Source: Bacteroidota bacterium (GTDB taxonomy: Bacteria > Bacteroidota > Bacteroidia > B-17B0 > Aurantibacillaceae). Taken from it: 64,000 bases of DNA. The notes below the pieces were generated by a model. The model did not search any database, was not told the origin of the DNA, and saw nothing but the letters and a program-made list of their open reading frames with translations. Shown piece after piece: positions 1 through 8,675 of the stretch. Every line of letters starts with the position of its first letter. The stretch's first letter is position 1. Where the stretch lies: contig JAFLBH010000002.1 in the NCBI GenBank assembly GCA_017303905.1, positions 496,001 through 560,000 of the forward strand, read 5' to 3'. A program made the position numbers and the translations under genes.

Positions 1-1590
1 TTTTTTAAGAGTTATATCTCTGCAAATACCGGAATTTCGGATTAATTCACCTTTCTCATCAAAAATGGGTGACGACTTTTCAGCAATCCATTTAATCTTA
101 CTATCAACTATGATTCTGTATTCGATGTTATAAGCCATACCTGAATCAACCAAAATATTCGCGTCAATCACCGATTGAAGATCTTCGGGGTGAACAACCT
201 CCTTCATGCTTTTTCCACTGTATAAATAAGAAGGTTTTAATCCGACTACTTCAAAGCAATTAGGACTGATATACTCGTACTTTTTTTCCCTTATATTATA
301 AAGGTAAAATACGTCATGAATTGTTTCCGTAATTTGTTTGAACTTACTTTCGCTTACTTCAAGTGTTTTATAAGCAATTTCCACTTCTCGATTCCGTGCA
401 TCCAAATTATAATTATCTTTTTGTTTTTGACGATAAGCCAGATAAATTACAATGGATAAAATCAATACAAACAGAATCACAATAAGGTAAACTCTATTCA
501 ATACCGCTTGTCTTTCCAATTGCGCTTTTTCCTTTAAAATTTCGGCATCCTTAAGCAACAATTTTTGTCTGGCGATTTCATTTTCCAATTCCTGTTTAAC
601 CGAGGATAAATTAAACAAGTTCTTTAATTCTGCTTTTTTTAATGTATCCGAATAATTTTCACTTATGGTAAAAAATTCGCCTGCATTTTTATAATCACTG
701 GTTTCATAATAACATTTAGCGATAAATTTTGTTACGTCATACAGCAATCCGTAATTCTTCAGTCCGGCCTTCCCTATCTTGTAAGCTTCCAGTAAATATT
801 TCAATCCGCTGGCATGATCCTTCTTTCTCCCGCAATAATCATTACCAATAACACTTAACAGATAAACAACATTTTCTTTATCATTTACACTCTTTGCAAT
901 TTCCAATCCTTTTAAACGCAACTCAACTGCTTTATCATACATATGCAAGGTTTCGTAAATTCTGGAGGTTTCGTTTAAAGAAGCCGCAATTTCAGAAGGA
1001 GAACCTTTCTCCTCACGTATTTTTAAACTTTTAAGATAATAATCAAGGGCTTTTCTGTTGCTATTATTTGTTTTATCGAAAACGCCTTCAAAAATATTTC
1101 CAATCGCGCTATAGATGTATGAAGCGCCAATTTGATCATCTGTTTCGAGACAAAGCCGGATGCTTTTCTCATAATATTCCTTTGCTTTAAAAGGTTCCTG
1201 CGGACGATAAATAAATCCGATATAACGATAGGCGCTTTTGAGAATGTTTTTGTCGCCAAGCGCATCAGCAATTTTAAGAGAACGATTTAAATTATCTAGT
1301 GCCAATGCTTGTTTTCCGTCGAAATAGTACCATCGACCGATATCCAGAAAAGCTTGTGCTATACCTCGGCTGTATTTTATTTTTTCAGCAAGTGCTAATT
1401 CACGTTCGGCGTAAGGAAGTGAATCGTTTACTAAATAAAGTTGATGTAAAACACGAACGCGCAAGGTATCGGAATCAGCATTTTTAAATACTACCAATAA
1501 AGAATCGCTTTTTCTGTTAGCCAGTGAACAGAATACAAAAAGTATTGAAAGAAAAGAGGAAAGAAAATATCTGAAATTATTTCCGGTCAC
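1..1590 (-). CDS. TPR and PAS domain signalling protein (3' part outside window)
   Basis: The frame opens with GTG at 1590-1588 and runs off the left edge, so about 530 N-terminal residues are visible. It begins with an uncleaved-looking or signal hydrophobic segment (FLSSFLSILFVFC), then a long array of tetratricopeptide-like helices, a coiled coil rich in K, E and Q, one membrane segment at about residues 365-386 (LIVILFVLILSIVIYLAY) and a PAS domain from about residue 405 (FKQITETIHDVFYLY, then HPEDLQSVI and the usual C-terminal GICRDIT). In Bacteroidota this architecture usually ends in a histidine kinase, GGDEF or phosphatase output domain, which cannot be seen here. It follows the SiaC-like gene by 9 nt and is probably its last operon partner. 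The GTG start is inferred because no ATG fits before the hydrophobic segment. Confidence 0.8.
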   Translation of the reverse strand, partial: MTGNNFRYFLSSFLSILFVFCSLANRKSDSLLVVFKNADSDTLRVRVLHQLYLVNDSLPYAERELALAEKIKYSRGIAQAFLDIGRWYYFDGKQALALDNLNRSLKIADALGDKNILKSAYRYIGFIYRPQEPFKAKEYYEKSIRLCLETDDQIGASYIYSAIGNIFEGVFDKTNNSNRKALDYYLKSLKIREEKGSPSEIAASLNETSRIYETLHMYDKAVELRLKGLEIAKSVNDKENVVYLLSVIGNDYCGRKKDHASGLKYLLEAYKIGKAGLKNYGLLYDVTKFIAKCYYETSDYKNAGEFFTISENYSDTLKKAELKNLFNLSSVKQELENEIARQKLLLKDAEILKEKAQLERQAVLNRVYLIVILFVLILSIVIYLAYRQKQKDNYNLDARNREVEIAYKTLEVSESKFKQITETIHDVFYLYNIREKKYEYISPNCFEVVGLKPSYLYSGKSMKEVVHPEDLQSVIDANILVDSGMAYNIEYRIIVDSKIKWIAEKSSPIFDEKGELIRNSGICRDITLKK

Positions 1591-1599
1591 CGTCTTGAA

Positions 1600-1977
1600 C
1601 TAATCTAATTCGATATTTTCGATGGGATAGTTGATGAGTTTAGAAACAAGATTGGCGTAATCAATCCCGTCTTCATCGCCGCCGTAATGATACCACTTAA
1701 TGGTTAATTCCTTTCCCTGGTTTAGTACATTTTTACATTTTACAATAAAATCATACACCAAGCGACTTGTCACGGAGTTTGAATAATCTATTTGAAGCAT
1801 TAAAGTAGTAGTTTGATATGGTTTAGCAAGATAAGCATCCAACCATTCGTTAAGTTGCTTAAATAAGTTAACCATATCGTTAGAATAGGCACGACCGGTA
1901 ATTCTAAGAACGCCGGTGCTTGCATTAAAATTTACTTCTGGGGAATCTTCTTGAGCGGAAATGATTAAATCATCCAT
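1600..1977 (-). CDS. SiaC family regulatory phosphoprotein (DUF1987)
   Basis: This 125-aa cytoplasmic protein has the hallmarks of the DUF1987/SiaC family: an N-terminal TxxSPEV-like segment (SAQEDSPEVNFNASTGVL), a GRAYSNDMVNLFKQLNEWL helix, and the central DYSNSVTSRLVYDF stretch where the regulatory phosphosite lies. In Pseudomonas, SiaC is phosphorylated by the kinase SiaB and dephosphorylated by the PP2C-type phosphatase SiaA, and its unphosphorylated form activates the diguanylate cyclase SiaD. Here the gene sits 126 nt after a TPR-SpoIIE phosphatase on the same strand, matching the siaA-siaC pairing; no SiaB or SiaD homologue is visible in the window. The ATG start gives a normal family length. 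The family call is confident; the pathway role is inference. Confidence 0.85.
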   Translation of the reverse strand: MDDLIISAQEDSPEVNFNASTGVLRITGRAYSNDMVNLFKQLNEWLDAYLAKPYQTTTLMLQIDYSNSVTSRLVYDFIVKCKNVLNQGKELTIKWYHYGGDEDGIDYANLVSKLINYPIENIELD

Positions 1978-2103
1978 GTTTAGTTTCTTTTATGCTATAA
2001 TTATAGTGAATTTACGACAAATAAGCAGAAATATCTTAGAATCGTTTGAGTTTTATCACACGGATGTGTTTAAAACATTTTACTTAAGTCGTTTTAGACT
2101 AAA

Positions 2104-4353
2104 TTATACACGAATGCCAATTACACACACATCATCTACTTGCTCAAGCATACCTTGCCAATTTTTAAATGAGGCTTCAATCTTGGCCTTTTGTACACTC
2201 ATAGATTCATTTGAAACAGAAAGTAAAAGCTCGCATAGCTGTTTATATTTAAACTTTTTACCTTTTGGTCCACCAAACTGATCGGCGAATCCATCTGAAA
2301 AGGTATAAATCACATCACCCTTCTGTAATTGTATTTCGTTAAATGTAAACAGTATAGAATTGTCTTGTCCAACACCCACCGGCATTTTATCAGGTTTACA
2401 ATAAATGACGTTGTTGTTGCGAATGATATAAAATGTATTATTGGCAGAAGCATATTGCAATTTCAGCGTTTTAAAATCGATTTTACAAAGAACAGCATCC
2501 ATACCATCACGGCTAAGCTCCGAACTGCCTTCGGGATTTAATGCGTTAATTATTTCTGTTCTTACCGTATTTAAAATCAAATCCGGTCTGTAAATTTTAT
2601 TTTCATTTATTGCCTGATTGAGTTTACTAATATTTAATAAGCTCATGAAAGCTCCCGGTACACCATGCCCGGTGCAATCGGCTGTAATGTAAATAAAACC
2701 TTCAGGCGTATTGCATGCCCAATAAAAATCGCCACTAACAACGCTTTTAGGTTGAAAGAAAACAAAATAATCATGTAAATGAGTCGACAGCAATTTATCA
2801 CCTGCCAATAAAGCGTATTGAATACGGCGGGCATAATTAATGGAGTCCAGAATTTCCTTTCTGCTTTCCTCCACTTCCATTTTTTGCTGTGTTATGATTG
2901 TGTTCGCTCTTTTATTCTCACGTAAGCTATTAAACAGAAACATTGAAAATATCCCAACAATTACTAAACCTATGATCGAACAAATAATCACTATGTTTTT
3001 TCTTTGTTGGTCGGCTTCATTCTTTTGTCTAATCAGTTTTAATTCCAGATCGGATTTTAATTTCATGTCGCGTTCCTTCAAATCATACTCCACTTGAAAC
3101 TGACTTTTAAGAGCTGCTTTACGTGTATTCTCGTTAGTTAAACTATCCCTCATCAAAATATGAGTTTTATACATTTCAAGAGATTTGGAATGTTGATTCA
3201 AAGATTCATAAATAGTACTTAGTTTTTTGGTTGTGTTCATCACAATGGAAACATAACTCATCTTCTTACTCATCTCATAGGCTTCCTCACAAAATTGCAG
3301 TGCTTTTTTATACTCCTTCTTTTCCAGGTAAACACTTCCAATACTATTTAAAGAAAAGGCAACACCATCGTTATCTTGTATCTCTCTGCGAATAGCTAAA
3401 GACATCTCGTAATAGTTCAGAGCTTCATCTATTTTACCTTGACGCATGCTTAACGAACCTAGATTATGATAACTGGAAGCAACACCATACTTATCCCCCA
3501 TCTTTAATCTCAAATCAAGAGCCTTGTTATGATATAAAGCTGATTTATCATTTAAACCTAAATCGTAATATAAAGCGCCAATATTATTGAAGGATTCCGC
3601 TACTAATTTCTCTAGTCCTAATTCCTCACGAATAGCCAAACTCTTATTGTAATATTCTAGGGCTTTATCGAATTCCCTTAAATCTGCATAAATACCCGCT
3701 AAATGATTATAAGAAGCAGAAATCCCTCTTTTTTCGCCCAAAGCCTCCTTTATCCTTAAACTAAGAAGATGGCAATTTATAGACTGCGTATAATTACCCA
3801 TGTTTGAATAAGTATGTCCAATATTATTCAAGTTTAGAGCAATACCGGATGAATCGTTCATCTCCTTTCTAATTTTGAGTGCCATGAGTTGGAAATCCAA
3901 TCCTAATCTCAAATTTCCTTGTCCGCTATAAACACTCCCAATATTACCGTAACAGCCGGCCATTCCATACTTATCATCAACTATTTTATAATACCTCAGA
4001 CTTTTAAAATAATAATATAAGGCCTGGTCGGGATTATTATTTTCTCGAATGAAATAACCCTTATTATTATAATAGGCCGCTAAACAAGCCGTGTAAAAAT
4101 TAAATAAGTAAGTTCCCTGTTTCTCTGTTTTCAAATTCAATTGAGCTAACTCACCTAATTGATCGTTAAAAGCAGGCCATTCATTATCATCTGCATTCTC
4201 TGAAAGAAAAAACAAAGCCTGACAGCGGATTGTATCGTGCGTAGCATTTTTCAATACCTGCTTAACCGAATCAATGTTTTGGGCGTATGAAACACGCAGG
4301 TAAAAACATAAGAAAATGCTTAAAAGAAAATTTATAATTCTAAAGTATTTCAT
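2104..4353 (-). CDS. TPR-containing SpoIIE/PP2C serine phosphatase
   Basis: This 749-aa membrane protein starts with a signal/anchor segment (IINFLLSIFLCFYLRVSYA) and about ten tetratricopeptide repeats to roughly residue 430, with the recurrent pattern NNIGxxYxxxGxxxxAL. A membrane segment follows at about 451-474 (IVIICSIIGLVIVGIFSMFL), then a short coiled coil, then a SpoIIE-type PP2C domain from about 530 to the end. The phosphatase motifs are present: SGDFYW, ITADCTGHGVPGAFMS and FSDGFADQFGG, which supply the metal-binding aspartates. The predicted role is dephosphorylation of a partner phosphoprotein in response to a periplasmic TPR-sensed signal. The SiaC-family gene just downstream is the obvious substrate candidate by analogy with SiaA. 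The gene begins 15 nt after the stop of the secreted protein gene at 4369-4893. Confidence 0.88.
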   Translation of the reverse strand: MKYFRIINFLLSIFLCFYLRVSYAQNIDSVKQVLKNATHDTIRCQALFFLSENADDNEWPAFNDQLGELAQLNLKTEKQGTYLFNFYTACLAAYYNNKGYFIRENNNPDQALYYYFKSLRYYKIVDDKYGMAGCYGNIGSVYSGQGNLRLGLDFQLMALKIRKEMNDSSGIALNLNNIGHTYSNMGNYTQSINCHLLSLRIKEALGEKRGISASYNHLAGIYADLREFDKALEYYNKSLAIREELGLEKLVAESFNNIGALYYDLGLNDKSALYHNKALDLRLKMGDKYGVASSYHNLGSLSMRQGKIDEALNYYEMSLAIRREIQDNDGVAFSLNSIGSVYLEKKEYKKALQFCEEAYEMSKKMSYVSIVMNTTKKLSTIYESLNQHSKSLEMYKTHILMRDSLTNENTRKAALKSQFQVEYDLKERDMKLKSDLELKLIRQKNEADQQRKNIVIICSIIGLVIVGIFSMFLFNSLRENKRANTIITQQKMEVEESRKEILDSINYARRIQYALLAGDKLLSTHLHDYFVFFQPKSVVSGDFYWACNTPEGFIYITADCTGHGVPGAFMSLLNISKLNQAINENKIYRPDLILNTVRTEIINALNPEGSSELSRDGMDAVLCKIDFKTLKLQYASANNTFYIIRNNNVIYCKPDKMPVGVGQDNSILFTFNEIQLQKGDVIYTFSDGFADQFGGPKGKKFKYKQLCELLLSVSNESMSVQKAKIEASFKNWQGMLEQVDDVCVIGIRV

Positions 4354-4368
4354 TTACTATTACAATTA

Positions 4369-4893
4369 CTAAAGTGGCTCTATAGCATTAACCATTTCCA
4401 TCAATTCTCTTTCATTGGTAGAATTTAAAGCATTCATACTTTCCTGCCAGGCATAAAAAACATAAATGCGCCCTTCATGTTTAGCCTGGAAGCGAATTAC
4501 CTCGAATGATTTCGATTTTGATTTGAGATCGGTAAAGTTGGATTTACGTTTTTCGAAGGAAAAATTTTTATTGGTGGTTTTATCGTACTTAATCACATTC
4601 TCGAAATGTAGATGGCCTACGTTTGAACGTTTGGCGGAATCAAGTCCGCCAACGGTACTTGGATAAACCACCACATGCATTTTACCATCTTTGTGAGGTT
4701 TGGAAAAAGCGACGCCGGCGCATTTACAATACGTACTGTTACCATCTTCCCATGGCGACATACCGCCAAATTCTTCGGCGCTCCAGTTTTCGAGCAGCGT
4801 ATATTTTAACTGCAAATTTTTTGATTTAACGGCTTTTTGCGCATGCATAGAAAGAGAAAATAAAATCAAGAGTAAAAGACCTGTTTTTTTCAT
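4369..4893 (-). CDS. Small secreted protein of unknown function
   Basis: A 174-aa protein with a clear signal peptide (MKKTGLLLLILFSLSMHAQ, cleavage after HAQ), as is typical of exported Bacteroidota proteins. The mature part has a mixed alpha/beta look with a two-cysteine-containing stretch (STYCKCAGVAF), a hydrophobic strand (MHVVVYPSTVGG) and a C-terminal IYVFYAWQES segment. I do not recognise a characterised family. It lies 15 nt upstream of the TPR-SpoIIE phosphatase gene and may share its transcript, but an independent promoter cannot be excluded. No lipobox or T9SS signal is visible, so a periplasmic location is likely. Confidence 0.75.
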   Translation of the reverse strand: MKKTGLLLLILFSLSMHAQKAVKSKNLQLKYTLLENWSAEEFGGMSPWEDGNSTYCKCAGVAFSKPHKDGKMHVVVYPSTVGGLDSAKRSNVGHLHFENVIKYDKTTNKNFSFEKRKSNFTDLKSKSKSFEVIRFQAKHEGRIYVFYAWQESMNALNSTNERELMEMVNAIEPL

Positions 4894-4954
4894 AGTGTTG
4901 GATATTAGCAGAGTTAAATATATTAAAAATGGTAAAATCCCCCTTAAATTGTAG

Positions 4955-4962
4955 TATCTTTG
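4955..4962 (+). promoter_or_regulatory. Probable -7 box of the ssrA promoter
   Basis: The octamer TATCTTTG matches the Bacteroidota -7 consensus TAnnTTTG. It predicts transcription starting near 4969, about 60 nt before the mature tmRNA 5' end. The upstream -33 element is weak, so this rests on one box and the position. Confidence 0.5.
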
Positions 4963-5027
4963 TGAAAAGTTCTTTGAACGGGATTATGGTTCTGAAATTC
5001 AACATTCATAACTTATAATTCTAAATG

Positions 5028-5397
5028 GGGCCCGACCGGTTTTGACAGTGAGCGCGGTGGGTAAGTAAGCATGTAGTGCGTTGTGGATATGGCACTTTAA
5101 TCCTAATTCTCAAAACTATAATTGGCGAAGAGAATTCTTACGCTATGGCTGCTTAATCAACTCAGTTGATTCGGCCTTTGCAAACTCAGTAGCGTTTCTG
5201 CTTAGCGATTGAGACCTTGCATCATAAAATAGCAGGTTGTTTTAGTGATGATGTTATCTAAAGCAATATTAGCATCTAAGTTTAAAATTGGTTTGAATTT
5301 ATGCCTGTTTTAAATCGAAAATCAAATAAGTTCTAAACGTGTAGAAAGCTTATCAACTCCTTATTTGGACCAGGGTTCGAATCCCTGCGGGTCCACC
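5028..5397 (+). ncRNA. ssrA: Transfer-messenger RNA (tmRNA)
   Basis: The 5' end GGGCCCG (5028-5034) pairs over 7 bp, with one G-U, with CGGGTCC (5388-5394), followed by the discriminator A and CC; the terminal A is not encoded. Next to the 5' strand is the conserved GACCGGTTTTGACAG tRNA-like segment, and the 3' end has a perfect T arm (CAGGG, loop TTCGAAT, CCCTG). The tag reading frame is GGC at 5124-5126 through TAA at 5154-5156 and encodes GEENSYAMAA, close to known Bacteroidota tags. The RNA rescues stalled ribosomes with SmpB and marks the products for proteolysis. The last 37 bp are also coding, antisense, for the C-terminus of the serine recombinase, marking an integration site. Confidence 0.96.
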
Positions 5398-6914
5398 TGA
5401 AGGGACAAACTTAATTTTTTGAGTTTGTCCCTTTTTTCATTTCCTCTGGAACCCCCGTCAATACTGATAAGTAGAGCTACAGCTTCATTTATTTTGTGAG
5501 TTCGACAATTTTTTCCGTCAAATTTCATTTTTTCTGGAAATATCGAACTCCATATTTGATATCGATCCTCTAGTTCCATTGATTCTAGGGTCTTCCCGAA
5601 ATTTGCGAATAAATTAATAGACTCTCTTATTCCTTCTGATAATTCTCTCGATGTATTCCGGCTCCCATATGCAACGCTCTTTAATTCTTCCATCTCAGAG
5701 TTGAATTTTAATTTCAGTTTTGAATATTCATCGGCTGAAATGCTGCCGTCAACAAATAATAATTGCAAATTTTCCAAACGTTTGCTAACTATCTCAAGCT
5801 CTTTTTCAGCCTTATTAATTTCAAATTGCGATTGTTTGTTCGTATCACTTAGAAATGAGTTCAAAAAAAGCTTATACACTGTTGAGGGATGGTTTTTAAA
5901 ACTTAACAGTTTTTTAATTTTATCAAGTTCGTCGTTCACAATATGAGCTGGAAATCTCTGTTGGTAACATGAATTACAATGATAGTAAAAGAACTTTTTC
6001 TTCATCTTCCCGGTACTTGCACTAGCAGTCATTAAACCACCACACTTATTGCAAATTAATAAACCACGTAAAGGAAATTCAGGTCGAATTTTAGTATTCT
6101 TAGGAGTAATTCGTCTATTATTTTTTCGATTAATAACATCTTGTACTTTGTAGAATAGTTCAGGCTCAACTATTGCTTCGTGAACTGCATCAACCATTAA
6201 AGCAACCGGATTGCTTTCATCTGGTGGAATAAATATCTTTCCCATGTATATGGGATTTCTAAGAGCGATTGCGATGCCATTTCTACTATACTTTAATCCC
6301 ATCTCCTTTATTTCATATCGGATTCTGTATTGAGGCATTCCCGTTGATGCCAATTCAAACATCTTTAACACCGCAGGTGCTAACTTAGGATTAGGTATAA
6401 GCAAAGGCTTTTTGTATTCGTCCCTACTATTCAAATATCCTTTCGGGGCTGTACTTGTCCATCTTCCTGCTTTCCATGCGGCTCGAATTCCATCTTTGAT
6501 TTTTATACTTCTTCTGTCATTATCTACCTCCGGGAATGTAAGATAATACGCCAATAAGAATTTACTTTCAGGAATACTAAAGTCTATTGGTTGTGACGAA
6601 GCTTGCGCTTCGATACCTAAACCTTTTAAAGTACGAATCATTACATAAGCATCTGTGGTGTTACGCGAAAACCTGTCCCATGAAATAAAAAGCAGACAGT
6701 CTACAAATCCACGATTACTTTTTGCACGTTGAAGAAATTTTTGGAATGCTGGTCGTTCAAATGTTTTTGCACTATGATCTTCGAGAAATTCATAAACAAT
6801 TTCTATATTTCTCTGCTCGCAAAATTTCTTTAACTGTTCCATCTGGCTATCTAAAGAATAACCTTGTGCCTGTTCATCAGAAGACACCCTTGCCATTATC
6901 GCCGCTTTTCTCAT
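5361..6914 (-). CDS. Large serine recombinase (site-specific integrase)
   Basis: A 517-aa large serine recombinase. The N-terminal resolvase domain has the catalytic serine motif ARVSSDEQAQGYSL (Ser11/Ser12) and the WDRFSRN arginine motif. A Recombinase domain follows (GWxx-type segment, APKGYLNSRDEYKK, RNPIYMGKI), then a zinc ribbon (ICNKCGGLM near residue 290 with HCNSC about 30 residues later) and a long coiled coil (about 365-420). These enzymes integrate and excise mobile elements through short attachment cores. The last residues (DPQGFEPWSK) are encoded by the complement of the tmRNA T arm and acceptor, so the ORF crosses the attachment junction. It overlaps the small upstream ORF by 38 nt. 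Family assignment is firm; direction and extent of the element are inferred. Confidence 0.93.
   Translation of the reverse strand: MRKAAIMARVSSDEQAQGYSLDSQMEQLKKFCEQRNIEIVYEFLEDHSAKTFERPAFQKFLQRAKSNRGFVDCLLFISWDRFSRNTTDAYVMIRTLKGLGIEAQASSQPIDFSIPESKFLLAYYLTFPEVDNDRRSIKIKDGIRAAWKAGRWTSTAPKGYLNSRDEYKKPLLIPNPKLAPAVLKMFELASTGMPQYRIRYEIKEMGLKYSRNGIAIALRNPIYMGKIFIPPDESNPVALMVDAVHEAIVEPELFYKVQDVINRKNNRRITPKNTKIRPEFPLRGLLICNKCGGLMTASASTGKMKKKFFYYHCNSCYQQRFPAHIVNDELDKIKKLLSFKNHPSTVYKLFLNSFLSDTNKQSQFEINKAEKELEIVSKRLENLQLLFVDGSISADEYSKLKLKFNSEMEELKSVAYGSRNTSRELSEGIRESINLFANFGKTLESMELEDRYQIWSSIFPEKMKFDGKNCRTHKINEAVALLISIDGGSRGNEKRDKLKKLSLSLQVDPQGFEPWSK
5401..5437 (+). terminator. Rho-independent terminator of ssrA
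   Basis: AGGGACAAAC (5401-5410) pairs perfectly with GTTTGTCCCT (5423-5432) around a 12-nt loop and is followed by a run of T. It starts four bases after the tmRNA end and lies inside the antisense recombinase reading frame, so the integrated element seems to supply the terminator. Confidence 0.85.
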
Positions 6915-7065
6915 TTTTAATTTTATTTATGTGGTTAATAATTGTGCGGGCATTAATTTTTGCCCACATGGTCATCAGACTAATAATTTGCTTGATCTGT
7001 TCATCTGTGTATTGTTCTTCGCCTTGATTTAAAATTTTTTTACACTCCTCAAATGTTGGTAGCAT
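6877..7065 (-). CDS. Small protein upstream of the recombinase
   Basis: A 62-aa acidic-then-basic protein (MLPTFEECKKILN, then YTDEQIKQI) that overlaps the recombinase start by 38 nt, implying translational coupling. Short ORFs of this composition are common in front of serine recombinases in Bacteroidota. No catalytic motif is visible; two amphipathic helices are likely. Its role, perhaps in recombination directionality or expression control, is unknown. Confidence 0.6.
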   Translation of the reverse strand: MLPTFEECKKILNQGEEQYTDEQIKQIISLMTMWAKINARTIINHINKIKNEKSGDNGKGVF

Positions 7066-7140
7066 CTCTTTAAGTGAATGCGAGATCTTTCAATTTATTT
7101 GATAAGATCACTTTGATATGATTCTCGGTATTTCCGAGCT

Positions 7141-8076
7141 TTAAAGTTTTATTTTTCTTGTACTTGTACAGGAGTATATCATACCTTCCTGAGTTCCGAT
7201 TTCAATATTTTGATAAGCACCTTTATATATTAGCTCAAATATGCGCGCCTCATTTTTTAATTTTTTAATTTCGGTCAGCTCAGCTAAGTATGGTTTTTTA
7301 TCGTCGTTGAAGCGAATGGCAATTGATTTGTATTTGCCTCCACGAATGAATTGAAGAATTTGCTTTTCCTCATTTGTCAATTGAAAAAACCTATCTGGTA
7401 TTTTACCGGGATCAATTGAAACAATTACATCTTTCAGAAGATCATTTAGAGAGATGGCGATATAGTCATGAAGAAAGATCTGATTATAGCCATCGATTTT
7501 AGTTAATTCTTCAATAATATCAGGAATAAAAATTGTCATCCACTGATCACCATCTCTTCGCTGAATTTCTCCATTCACGGAATCTTGAATCGCAAGTAAT
7601 AATGTTACGTTTCCTTTTTCATGAAGAATTTTGGATAGCATAATGTCAAAATTTGTTATGCTTATTTTATTTACATGCTCAGAAGTTTTATAATTATTTC
7701 TAATTTCTTGCTTCACATATTGATCTTCATCTAAATTTTGAATAGCTGCTTCAACATATTTATCAGCATCAGGATGCATTAAATAATCAGAGAGTTTGGT
7801 TTGCTGAAAAAGTTCTTCTTTGATATCTGCGATTGCCTCAAAACTTACCGTTAGCTTTCTTAGTTTAGATACTAGTCGAATCCACACTAGTTCTTTGAAA
7901 TTGAACCGTCGAGTTTTGTTTGGAGTATTGTCTTTTATTAATACGCCGCGCTCTTGCCAATATACCATGTCACGCTTTGATACTCTACAGTCCAATAGTG
8001 TATAAGGACGAACGTGATCACTCTTTCCAAGCAGAAAGCTCGCCACATCTCTTATATTTATAGATTTGTTAATCAT
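7141..8076 (-). CDS. MerR-like DNA-binding regulator
   Basis: I chose ATG at 8076 (protein starting MINKSINIRDVASFLLG) over the longer TTG frame starting at 8127, because the longer version adds an unrelated, Asn-rich stretch. The 311-aa protein has a MerR-type winged helix at about residues 25-95: the YTLLDCRVSKRDMVYWQERGVL segment gives the recognition helix and RRFNFKELVWIRLVSKLRKL the second half. The remaining ~210 residues are unrecognised, with a KEEKQILQFIRGGKYKSI-like stretch suggesting a second ligand or helix-turn-helix domain. It is divergent from the gene at 8159, with an 82-nt shared region, so it may regulate both directions of the element. Confidence 0.7.
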   Translation of the reverse strand: MINKSINIRDVASFLLGKSDHVRPYTLLDCRVSKRDMVYWQERGVLIKDNTPNKTRRFNFKELVWIRLVSKLRKLTVSFEAIADIKEELFQQTKLSDYLMHPDADKYVEAAIQNLDEDQYVKQEIRNNYKTSEHVNKISITNFDIMLSKILHEKGNVTLLLAIQDSVNGEIQRRDGDQWMTIFIPDIIEELTKIDGYNQIFLHDYIAISLNDLLKDVIVSIDPGKIPDRFFQLTNEEKQILQFIRGGKYKSIAIRFNDDKKPYLAELTEIKKLKNEARIFELIYKGAYQNIEIGTQEGMIYSCTSTRKIKL

Positions 8077-8158
8077 GTGTTTATAATTATTTGTTACAAA
8101 TATGTTACATTTATCGAACTTTAGCAAATAAATCTTTAAACAATTAAAACCAATACTT

Positions 8159-8665
8159 ATGAAAAAACGAAATCACTTAAAACTGGATGTGAATTCACCT
8201 TATTACAGAGTGTGTTTATATCCAAGATGCTCAGAACCATTTATGACAACAAGCGGTCGGATCTATTGTTGCGATAAATGTGCAGATGACCACTACAATG
8301 AAAATAGAAAATTAAAAAAGTTAAAGCTAGGAAGGAGGATGAATGAATTCGATGATGACGAGCCAGTCATTATACCCATCACGCCCGGTATTCCTCCTTC
8401 AGAAAAAACAGAACCGGCTCCCGCCTTTGAGATTAATCCTGAACAAGTAGAAAAAAACATCGAAGTCTTTTCTAGATTGACCATTGATAAGAAGAATGGA
8501 ACAATTTACAGCATCTCTTTTCTAGAAGAACTGAAGGTCGACCTCCGACATTACACTTACTTCTATCCGCTTTGCAATGTTAAGAATGGTTTCTGTGTAA
8601 TGTTCGGCAACTTTCTAACCTTCTTAGTTTCGCCCCTTGAAGTATTAATTTATTATAAACCATAA
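8159..8665 (+). CDS. Small zinc-finger-like protein
   Basis: A 168-aa protein with an N-terminal cysteine/histidine cluster, CLYPRCSEPF followed by YCCDKCADDHYN, arranged as a CxxxxC...CxxC knuckle that probably binds zinc. The middle is proline- and glutamate-rich and probably disordered (about residues 60-100). The C-terminal part is compact and ends in a hydrophobic FGNFLTFLVSPLEVLIYY. It is the first gene of the plus-strand pair with 8676-8912 (10 nt gap) and is divergent from the MerR-like regulator. The function is unknown; nucleic-acid or protein binding is plausible. Confidence 0.65.
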   Translation: MKKRNHLKLDVNSPYYRVCLYPRCSEPFMTTSGRIYCCDKCADDHYNENRKLKKLKLGRRMNEFDDDEPVIIPITPGIPPSEKTEPAPAFEINPEQVEKNIEVFSRLTIDKKNGTIYSISFLEELKVDLRHYTYFYPLCNVKNGFCVMFGNFLTFLVSPLEVLIYYKP

Positions 8666-8675
8666 AACCTAAAAA

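Noticed and set aside
7141..8127. Longer start of the MerR-like regulator at TTG 8127
   Set aside because: The extra 17 residues are unlike the family and no ATG supports them; ATG at 8076 was used.
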